64,000 bases of DNA from Kitasatospora sp. A2-31 (GTDB taxonomy: Bacteria; Actinomycetota; Actinomycetes; Streptomycetales; Streptomycetaceae), in contig NZ_JAKNTA010000006.1 in assembly GCF_022288725.1 (NCBI RefSeq), positions 210,607 through 274,606 of the forward strand, read 5' to 3'. The notes beneath the pieces were generated by a model, which ran no database searches, was not told where the DNA came from, and saw only the letters and a program-made list of their open reading frames with translations. The position numbers were made by a program, and so were the translations under genes. Shown piece by piece: positions 58,250 to 64,000 of this stretch; positions within the stretch are counted from its first letter, which is position 1; each line of letters opens with the position of its first letter.

Positions 58250-59684
58250 ATGAACACGTGGCAGGAGGGCCGCCCGAGCGGCGGCGGGAACCCGTACGGC
58301 AGCGGCAGCGGCGGCGCGTACGGGCAGGGCGGGGGCGGTACGGCGGCCGAGCCGCCGCTCCCCCCGTCGCTGAACCCGCGCGGGCCGGGCGCCCCGGCGC
58401 CGCGGCAGCCGCAGGACCACGAGCGCCCGCCCCGGGGGAACGTGCCGGCGCCCGGCTACGGCGAGCAGCAGGGCCACGGGGCGCCCGGGTACGGCGACCA
58501 GGGCTACGGCGACCCCGCCTACGGCCGGCCGCAGGCCTACGGGCAGCCGCCGGCCGCAGGCCTACGGGCAGCCGGACGGTCGCCCGGGCGTGCCGCCGCA
58601 GCAGGCGCCGGGCGCGCCCGGCGGCCCCGGCGGGCCGATAGGCCCGGGCGGCGGCCAGCCGCCCGCCACCGCCCGCTCGTCGCGCTGGCCGCGGCGCCGG
58701 ATCGTCAAGTGGTCGGTCTTCGGCGTGGTGATCGCGCTGATGGTCACCGCCGTCTCCACCTGGTTCTGGGCCGGCTCCAAGCTCAACCACGAGAACGTGC
58801 TGACCGACTACGCCGGCCGCCCGGCCGCGGGCAAGGGCACCAACTGGCTGATCGTCGGCTCCGACAGCCGCAACGGGCTCTCCGACTCGCAGGAGGAGGA
58901 CCTGCACACCGGCCACGCGGGCGGCAAGCGCAGCGACTCGATGATGATCCTGCACATCGGGGACAACGGGAACACCCTGATGAGCATCCCGCGCGACTCC
59001 TGGGTGCCGATCCCGGAGCACCCGGGCGACAACGGGAAGACCGTCAAGGCCACCACCTCGAAGATCAACTCCGCCTTCGCAGCGGGTGGCGGCAAGCTGC
59101 TCGCCCAGACCGTGGAGCTGAACACCGGCATCCGGATCGACCACTACGCCGAGATCGGCTTCGCCGGGTTCGTCGGCATCGTCGACTCGGTCGGCGGCGT
59201 GGACATGTGCATCGAGCAGGACGTCAAGGACAAGGACTCCGGCCTCGACCTCAAGGCCGGCTGCCAGACGCTGACCGGCACCCAGGCGCTCGCCTTCGTC
59301 CGCCAGCGCCACGTCCGCCAGCGCCACCAGATGGCCGACCAGGACCTCGGCCGGATGCGCAACCAGCAGAAGTTCCTCGGCGCGCTGGCCAAGCAGGCCG
59401 CCTCGCCCACCACGCTGCTGAACCCGTTCACCTTCTACCCGTTGGTGGACTCGGGCCTCGGCACCCTGATCGTCGACGAGGACGCCGGGCTGACCGACCT
59501 CGGCTCGCTCTTCCTCGCCATGAAGGACGTCAACGGCGGCGGCGGCAAGAGCATCACCGTCCCGATCGCCAACCCGGACTTCCGGACCAGCACCGGCGAG
59601 TCGGCGGTCAAGTGGGACAGCGCCAAGGCCAAGCAGGTCTTCGACGCGTTCAAGAACGACACCGCCGTGCCGGACGTGAAGTAG
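58250..59684 (+). CDS. LytR-CpsA-Psr (LCP) family protein 4, N-terminal frameshift
   Basis: An LCP ligase with an unusual Gly/Tyr/Gln-rich cytosolic N terminus (YGQ/YGDQGYGD/YGRPQAYGQP repeats). At about 58521-58580 two identical 22-base copies of CCGCAGGCCTACGGGCAGCC are offset so the frame shifts; the LCP core is in the other frame from MPPQQAPGAPGGPGG. Core motifs: helix VFGVVIALMVTAVSTWFW, NWLIVGSDSRNGLS, KRSDSMMILHIGDNGNTLMSIPRDSWVPIP, GIRIDHYAEIGFAGFVGIVDSVGGVDMC, LAFVRQRHVRQRHQMADQDLGRM. There VRQRH is duplicated. Start ATG 58250. Confidence 0.88.
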
Positions 59685-59704
59685 GCCCGCAGCGACGGCG
59701 GGAC

Positions 59705-59731
59705 GGGGGGGGGGGTCCCCCCCCCCCCCCC
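59705..59731. repeat. G11-T-C15 homopolymer palindrome
   Basis: Eleven G, one T, then fifteen C (59705-59715, 59716, 59717-59731), 20 bases after the LCP4 stop. It is self-complementary and could be a terminator, but such exact homopolymers are rare in sequenced genomes and prone to sequencing error. Confidence 0.7.
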
Positions 59732-59766
59732 GCCGGCGCCGCGCCGGGGCGGACCGCACGCCGCGC

Positions 59767-60576
59767 TTACCGGGCCCGGTCGACCGGGGCGACGGGGAGG
59801 CGGTCGAGGGTGATGCCGAAGAGCGTGCGGTAGGCCGCCAACGCGCCCGCCTCGTCCAGGAGTTCCTCGGTGCGGGTGCCGTCGGCGGCGGTGCGGATCA
59901 GCCGGGTGCCGCTGAGCGTGACCCGGCCGCCCGCGGGGGTCGGCAGCGTGCAGGTCGTCGAGCGGGTGAAGTGCGAGTCCGGTGAGGTGGTCTGCCACCA
60001 GCAGGTCGGCACGAAGTCCGCCAGCGGGTGCGGCCGCAGGCCCAGCCGGTACTGCGGCTTGCCGCCCATCAGCACGTCCAGCTCGTCGTCGCCGCCCGGC
60101 ACAAGGGTGAATTCCCCGGCCGGATCGGCCTGCGGGCCGCGCTCGGCGAGCCGGAGCGGCTGCCGGCTGAAGCGGCCGAAACCGACGTCGACCAGCCACG
60201 GCTCGTCGAGGTCCACCCGCAGCGCGAGGTGGTCGAACGGCGGGCCCGGCCGGTCGCCGTCGAAGACGCGGGCCGGCAGCAGACTCACCCGGTAGCCCAG
60301 GGAGCGCAGCAACTCGGCGAAGGAACCGTTGAGCTCGTAGCAGAAGCCGCCGCGGCGGCGGGTCACGACCTTCTCCACCAGCGCGCCAGGTTCGAGCACC
60401 ACGGGCTCGCCGAGGTGGATGTCGAGATTCTCGAAGGGCACCGCCTGCAGGTGGGCGAGCTGGAGCTCCGCCAGCGCCGCCGGGGACGGCCGGTCCGGCG
60501 CCGGTACGCCGATCCGGGCCAGGTAGGCGTGCCGCTGGGTGTCGGTGAGGCCGTCGAACGGCGCGGGGTGATCCAT
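59767..60576 (-). CDS. nat: Arylamine N-acetyltransferase
   Basis: A 269-residue enzyme with the Cys-His-Asp triad of NAT: Cys79 in RRGGFCYELN, His in FDHLALRV and Asp in LVDVGFG. It uses acetyl-CoA to acetylate arylamines or hydrazines. VPFENLDIHLGEP at the start and WWQTTSPDSHFTRSTTCTLPTP at the end are family signatures. ATG 60576; length is normal. Confidence 0.95.
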   Translation of the reverse strand: MDHPAPFDGLTDTQRHAYLARIGVPAPDRPSPAALAELQLAHLQAVPFENLDIHLGEPVVLEPGALVEKVVTRRRGGFCYELNGSFAELLRSLGYRVSLLPARVFDGDRPGPPFDHLALRVDLDEPWLVDVGFGRFSRQPLRLAERGPQADPAGEFTLVPGGDDELDVLMGGKPQYRLGLRPHPLADFVPTCWWQTTSPDSHFTRSTTCTLPTPAGGRVTLSGTRLIRTAADGTRTEELLDEAGALAAYRTLFGITLDRLPVAPVDRAR

Positions 60577-60686
60577 TCGCCCATTCCACCCGGACCGCGG
60601 GCGGTCTGCCATCGGATATCGGACCTCGGCCGATGGGACTCGGCCCCGGCGGACCGGACCTGCGGGACCCGGGCCGCGTCCCGAGC

Positions 60687-60721
60687 GGGCCCGTGTTCCG
60701 AGCAGGGCCCGTGTTCCGAGC
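60687..60721. repeat. 17-bp direct repeat
   Basis: GGGCCCGTGTTCCGAGC occurs twice, at 60687-60703 and 60705-60721, in the divergent gap between the nat and cyclophilin genes. Confidence 0.8.
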
Positions 60722-60814
60722 GGGCCCGGCCGGGGTTTCGGGCCGTGCCCGGCCTCCGGCCCGGGGCCGTGGCAGGATCGGCAGGCACCCCCGTCCGGCT
60801 ACCGAAGGCAGATC

Positions 60815-61339
60815 GTGGCCCAGCAGCTCTACGCCGTCCTCAAGACCGACCGCGGCGACATCACCGTCCGGCTCTTCGAGTTCCAGGCGCCCAGGACCGT
60901 CCGCAACTTCGTCGAGCTCGCCGAGGGCCGGCGCGAGTGGACCCACCCCGGGACCGGCGAGCCGAGCACCGACCGGCTCTACGACGGCACCCTGTTCCAC
61001 CGGGTGATCCCCGGCTTCATGATCCAGGGCGGCGACCCGCTCGGCGACGGCACCGGCGGCCCGGGCTACGAGTTCCCGGACGAGTTCCACCCGGAGCTCT
61101 TCTTCGGCCGCCCCTACCTGCTGGCGATGGCCAACTCCGGCCCCGGGACCAACGGTTCGCAGTTCTTCATCACCGTGAAGGCGACGCCGCACCTGAACCG
61201 CAAGCACACCGTCTTCGGCGAGGTCGCCGACGCCGCCTCGCAGCAGGTGGTCGACGCGATCGCCGCCACGCCCACCGGGGCGGACGACCGGCCGGTCGAC
61301 GACGTCGTCCTCGAATCCGTGGTCGTCGAGCGCCGCTGA
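60815..61339 (+). CDS. Cyclophilin-type peptidyl-prolyl cis-trans isomerase
   Basis: A 174-residue cytosolic cyclophilin: VRNFVELAEG, LFHRVIPGFMIQGGDPLGDGTGG (active Arg and Phe), GSQFFIT and TVFGEV. It lacks a signal peptide. GTG 60815 is followed by AQQLYAVLKTDRGDITVRLFE, the family start. A second, more compact cyclophilin is encoded at 62681-63180. Confidence 0.95.
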   Translation: MAQQLYAVLKTDRGDITVRLFEFQAPRTVRNFVELAEGRREWTHPGTGEPSTDRLYDGTLFHRVIPGFMIQGGDPLGDGTGGPGYEFPDEFHPELFFGRPYLLAMANSGPGTNGSQFFITVKATPHLNRKHTVFGEVADAASQQVVDAIAATPTGADDRPVDDVVLESVVVERR

Positions 61340-61419
61340 TCGCCCCCGCGACCCGCGGACCGGGGTGTCCGGAGCGGGAAGTCGGCGGGGCAGACTTCCC
61401 GCTCCGAGCACCCGGCCGC

Positions 61420-62025
61420 CTACCGGTCGTGCCGGAAGACCAGCTCCAGCACCGACCGGGCGACCTCCTCGACGTTCCCCTCCGCGCTCTCCGGCAGCGC
61501 GCCGTTCAGCCAGAGGGCGGCGAAGCCGTGGGCCACCGACCAGGCGGCGAGCGTGGTCGCCCGCTCCGACCCCCCGCCCGGCGCCAGCTTGCGCGCGCTC
61601 GCGGCGAGCACCGCGCCCGCACGCTCCCGGGCCGCGGCGGCCTCGGGGTCGTCCGTCCGGTAGAGCTCGGGCCGGAACATCACCTCGAAGTACGCCCGGT
61701 GGTCGACGGCGAAGCGCACGTACGCCACCCCGGCGCCGTAGGGGTCGCCCGCGGCACGCTCCAGGCTGTCCGCGAAGAGCGCGAAGCCCTCCGCCGCGAC
61801 CGCCGTCAGCACTCCCGTCTTGTCCCCGAAGTGGTGCGCCGGCGCCGCGTGCGAGACGCCCGCCCGCCGGGCCAGCTCGCGCAGGCTCCACCCTGACGGC
61901 CCGGACTCGCCGATGGCCTCCAGCGCCGCGTCCAGGACGGCCCGCCGCAGGTTCCCGTGGTGATAGCTCGACTGGCTGATCTGTCCCACCTCCCTCTCGT
62001 TCGCCCCTCCACCATATCTAGTCAT
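61420..62025 (-). CDS. TetR/AcrR family transcriptional regulator
   Basis: A 201-residue repressor with the N-terminal helix-turn-helix SYHHGNLRRAVLDAALEAIGESGPSGWSLRELARRAGVSHAAPAHHFGDKTGVL and a C-terminal ligand domain (FAVDHRAYFEVMFRPEL...VEEVARSVLELVFRHDR). ATG 62025 overlaps the TTGACA of the opposite gene, so autoregulation is likely. It is divergent from doxX and the shared gap has an operator-like palindrome. Confidence 0.93.
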   Translation of the reverse strand: MTRYGGGANEREVGQISQSSYHHGNLRRAVLDAALEAIGESGPSGWSLRELARRAGVSHAAPAHHFGDKTGVLTAVAAEGFALFADSLERAAGDPYGAGVAYVRFAVDHRAYFEVMFRPELYRTDDPEAAAARERAGAVLAASARKLAPGGGSERATTLAAWSVAHGFAALWLNGALPESAEGNVEEVARSVLELVFRHDR

Positions 62026-62071
62026 TGACAAGATGGCCCGCCGGGCAGCAATCTTTCCAGTGACAAGATTG
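62025..62071 (+). promoter_or_regulatory. TetR operator and doxX promoter
   Basis: A perfect 7-bp inverted repeat, CAATCTT (62049-62055) and AAGATTG (62065-62071), separated by 9 bases, lies in the gap between the divergent tetR and doxX. TTGACA (62025-62030) with CAATCT (62049-62054, spacing 18) is a plausible doxX promoter whose -10 lies inside the palindrome. The repeated GTGACAAGAT/TTGACAAGAT is also present. Confidence 0.6.
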
Positions 62072-62081
62072 GAGAACAGAG

Positions 62082-62522
62082 ATGGCCCCGCTCATCGCCC
62101 TCGTCGGAGGGTTCGCCGTCCTGCGGCTGCTCGGCCTGTTCGCCGTGGACGGGCTCGACGCCTGGCAGCCCGCCCTGCGCGGCGGGCTCGCGCTGATGTT
62201 CGTCACCACCGGCGTGCCGCACTTCATCCCGTCCTGGCGGCGCGAGTTCGCCGCGATGGTGCCGCCCGCACTCCCCCGGCCCGCCCTGCTGGTCACCCTC
62301 ACCGGGGTTTTGGAGCTCGCCGGCGCCGGGGGGCTCGTGGTGCCCCCGCTCGCGCCCTTCGCGGCCGGCGGCCTCGCCCTGCTGATGCTGGCGATGTTCC
62401 CGGCCAACGTCTCCGCGGCCCGGCGCGGGCTCACCCTCGCCGGGAAGCCGGTGACCCCGCTGCCCGCCCGGACCGCGGAACAGGTGCTGTTCGTCGCCGT
62501 CGCCGTCGCCGCGGCGGTGTGA
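62082..62522 (+). CDS. DoxX-family small membrane protein
   Basis: A 146-residue protein with four membrane helices (PLIALVGGFAVLRLLGLFAV; LRGGLALMFVTTGVPHFI; LVTLTGVLELAGAGGLVVPPLA; ALLMLAMFPANVSA), matching the DoxX/DoxD-like quinone-related family. It is controlled, by position, by the divergent TetR protein. ATG 62082 follows GGAG. Confidence 0.87.
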   Translation: MAPLIALVGGFAVLRLLGLFAVDGLDAWQPALRGGLALMFVTTGVPHFIPSWRREFAAMVPPALPRPALLVTLTGVLELAGAGGLVVPPLAPFAAGGLALLMLAMFPANVSAARRGLTLAGKPVTPLPARTAEQVLFVAVAVAAAV

Positions 62523-62594
62523 CGGCCGCCGGCGCCGGGCGCGAACCGCCCACCGGCCGGCCGCCGTGCCGCCCACCGGGCCGGCCGGGAACGC

Positions 62595-62637
62595 GCGAGG
62601 GGCAGGGAGTCGGTCGGTCCGACGCCCTGCCCCTCGC
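62595..62637. terminator. Bidirectional terminator between doxX and ppiA-like gene
   Basis: GCGAGGGGCAGGG (62595-62607) pairs with CCCTGCCCCTCGC (62625-62637) over a 17-base loop, between the convergent stops. Confidence 0.75.
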
Positions 62638-62680
62638 TGCGCTCACGCCCGCGGCGCTGCCGCGGCGGTGTGGTCGTTCG

Positions 62681-63180
62681 TTACTCCACGACGCCCGACG
62701 CGGCGATGGTGATCTTCGCCTTGGTACGGCCGCTCTGCGAGCCCAGCGACTCGATCTTCTTCACCAGGTCCATGCCCTCGACGACCTCGCCGAAGACGAC
62801 GTGCTTGCCGTCCAGCCAGTCGGTCACGATGGTGGTGATGAAGAACTGCGAGCCGTTGGTGTTGCGACCGGCGTTGGCCATCGACAGCTGGCCCGGCTTG
62901 GTGTGCTTGAGCTGGAAGTTCTCGTCCTCGAACTTCTCGCCGTAGATGCTCTTGCCGCCGGTGCCGTCACCGCGGGTGAAGTCACCGCCCTGCAGCATGA
63001 AGTTGGGGATGACGCGGTGGAACGACGAGCCGGCGTAGCCGAAGCCGTGCTGACCGGTGGCCAGCTCGCGGAAGTTGCGGGCGGTCTTCGGGACGATGTC
63101 GTCGAACAGAACAGCGTGAAGACGATCCGGCCGGCCGGCTCGTCGTTGATGGTGATGTCGAAGTAAACGTTGGAACCCAT
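62681..63180 (-). CDS. ppiA: Peptidyl-prolyl cis-trans isomerase (cyclophilin A type), frameshift near start
   Basis: The N terminus MGSNVYFDITINDEPAGRIVFTLF is in a different frame from the rest. On the minus strand a TGTTC pentamer is repeated (63104-63113), an insertion of 5 bases that shifts the frame after LF; removing it gives FDDIVPKTARNFRELATGQHGFGYAGSSFHRVIPNFMLQGGDFTRG and the end GRTKAKITIAASGVVE. All cyclophilin motifs follow (GSQFFIT, VFGEVVEG). The gene is probably intact in the organism. Confidence 0.88.
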
Positions 63181-63299
63181 GCAGGGATCATGGCATGCCG
63201 CGCGAGGCCGACAGAGCGAGGGGGGACGGCAGATGGGCGTGCAAAGGGTCGGGGTGTACCTGGCGCATCCGCGACCGGGGAGCTTACAAGCTGGGGGCC

Positions 63300-63536
63300 C
63301 GGCTGATCGGGGTAGAAGGTGATGTCGAAGAACGCCATCACGAACCCGACCAACCGATCGCCGTCGAAGATCAGCCGGGGCCAGGCGCTGTCACCGTGCA
63401 CGTAGGCCTCGGCCAGCGACTTGACCACCGGGGACACCAGCCGCTCCTGGTCCGGTCGTACCTTCAGGGCGAGCGCGGCGTCGATCGTGGCCGGGGTGAC
63501 GGGCTCCAGCCGCAGGGCGGGGGATGGCGCAGACAT
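63300..63536 (-). pseudogene. GNAT family acetyltransferase, truncated
   Basis: The N-terminal part of a spermidine/diamine-acetyltransferase-like GNAT: LRLEPVTPATIDAALALKVRPDQERLVSPVVKSLAEAYVHGDSAWPRLIFDGDRLVGFVMAFFDITFYPDQPG. The acetyl-CoA binding motif does not follow; after PDQPG the sequence is unrelated. Start ATG 63536. Confidence 0.72.
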
Positions 63537-63633
63537 GCCGCCGACCCTATCCACCGTCCCGCGCCGGGTCGCCCGGTTTTCCTGCCGGCCGGGGCACCGG
63601 ACGGCACCGGGCCGTCCCGGCGCCCCGGCCGTC

Positions 63634-63675
63634 GGGAGCCGGGAGCCGGGAGCCGGGAGCCGGGAGCCGGGAACC
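63634..63675. repeat. Heptamer tandem repeat (GGGAGCC)6
   Basis: Five perfect GGGAGCC units at 63634-63668 plus a variant GGGAACC at 63669-63675, between the GNAT remnant and the acyl-CoA dehydrogenase. Confidence 0.85.
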
Positions 63676-63718
63676 GCGACCGCAGGCTCGCGCCGGAGCA
63701 GCCGGCGCGGCCACTGCG

Positions 63719-64000
63719 CTACGGCAGGTTGCGGGCCATCACGATGCGCTGGATCTGGTTGGTGCCCTCGTAGATCTGCGTGATCTTCGCGTCCCGCATC
63801 ATCCGCTCCAGCGGGTAGTCCCGGGTGTACCCGTACCCGCCCAGCAACTGCACCGCGTCCGTCGTGATCTCCATCGCCGCGTCCGACGCGAAGCACTTCG
63901 CCGCCGCCCCGAAGAACGTCAGGTCCCCGTCCGAACGCTGCGACCTCGCCGCCGCCGCGTACGTCAGCTGCCGCGCCGCCTCCAGCTTCATCGCCATGTC
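63719..64000 (-). CDS. Acyl-CoA dehydrogenase, C-terminal part (runs off the window)
   Basis: The last 93 residues of an acyl-CoA dehydrogenase, stop codon TAG at 63719. DAVQLLGGYGYTRDYPLERMMRDAKITQIYEGTNQIQRIVMARNLP contains the catalytic Glu in YEGTNQIQR. The N-terminal two thirds lie beyond the right edge. Confidence 0.92.
   Translation of the reverse strand, partial: DMAMKLEAARQLTYAAAARSQRSDGDLTFFGAAAKCFASDAAMEITTDAVQLLGGYGYTRDYPLERMMRDAKITQIYEGTNQIQRIVMARNLP

Overview
High-GC actinobacterial chromosome, almost certainly Streptomycetaceae (Streptomyces or Kitasatospora type). The evidence is the extreme GC third-position bias, frequent GTG starts, a WhiB regulator, mtrA-mtrB-lpqB, a 1649-residue NAD-glutamate dehydrogenase, F420 biosynthesis genes and several LytR-CpsA-Psr (LCP) proteins. 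From memory, gene order follows the S. coelicolor core region around secA, mtrAB, sahH, manB and whiB. I see no phage, insertion sequence, CRISPR array, tRNA or secondary-metabolite cluster.

Layout. 0-30 kb is an orderly core region with intact reading frames: end of an FtsK-like ATPase; gdhB and pruA (glutamate/proline catabolism); a HAD phosphatase; a DUF6912 protein; a patatin lipase; an Rv3235-family protein; secA; a GNAT acetyltransferase; a YcaQ/AlkZ-type glycosylase; an orphan LuxR-type response regulator; hpf; comF; the envelope-sensing mtrA-mtrB-lpqB operon; and a five-gene membrane cluster (membrane protein, DUF4129, DUF4350, MoxR ATPase, DUF58) resembling a chaperone/peptidoglycan-linked operon. 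30.3-33.9 kb carries ribosomal RNA sequence, but 5S, 23S and 16S pieces are scrambled and incomplete. 33.9-46 kb holds SpoIIM, RDD, an actinobacterial hypothetical, sahH, a CDF transporter, a SIS-domain isomerase, a Trm112-like protein, manB, DUF3499, DUF5719, a giant GT2 glycosyltransferase, whiB, cysteine dioxygenase and fbiA/fbiB. 46-64 kb holds a DNA glycosylase, fragments of several enzymes, four LCP genes with an acetyltransferase, a second GT2 enzyme and an ABC exporter, an FMN reductase with a cysteine-bearing leader peptide, arylamine N-acetyltransferase, two cyclophilins, a divergent TetR/DoxX pair and the end of an acyl-CoA dehydrogenase.

A striking feature is that many loci right of 30 kb are broken: in-frame fusions of neighbouring genes, internal deletions, short tandem duplications and single frameshifts, often where short identical strings meet. 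Most pieces keep the ancestral gene order. With the collapsed rRNA operon this looks like draft-assembly damage rather than biology, so apparent fusions (sahH-CDF, manB-Trm112, LCP-FtsX) should not be read as new proteins without long reads.

Functional themes: the intact genes centre on envelope homeostasis (MtrAB-LpqB, LCP ligases, SecA, a sigma-E-like promoter before one LCP gene) and central nitrogen metabolism. The best regulatory candidates are a 28-codon leader peptide upstream of the FMN reductase, a sigma-E-type promoter of an LCP gene, a TetR operator between tetR and doxX, and a possible MtrA box upstream of mtrA.
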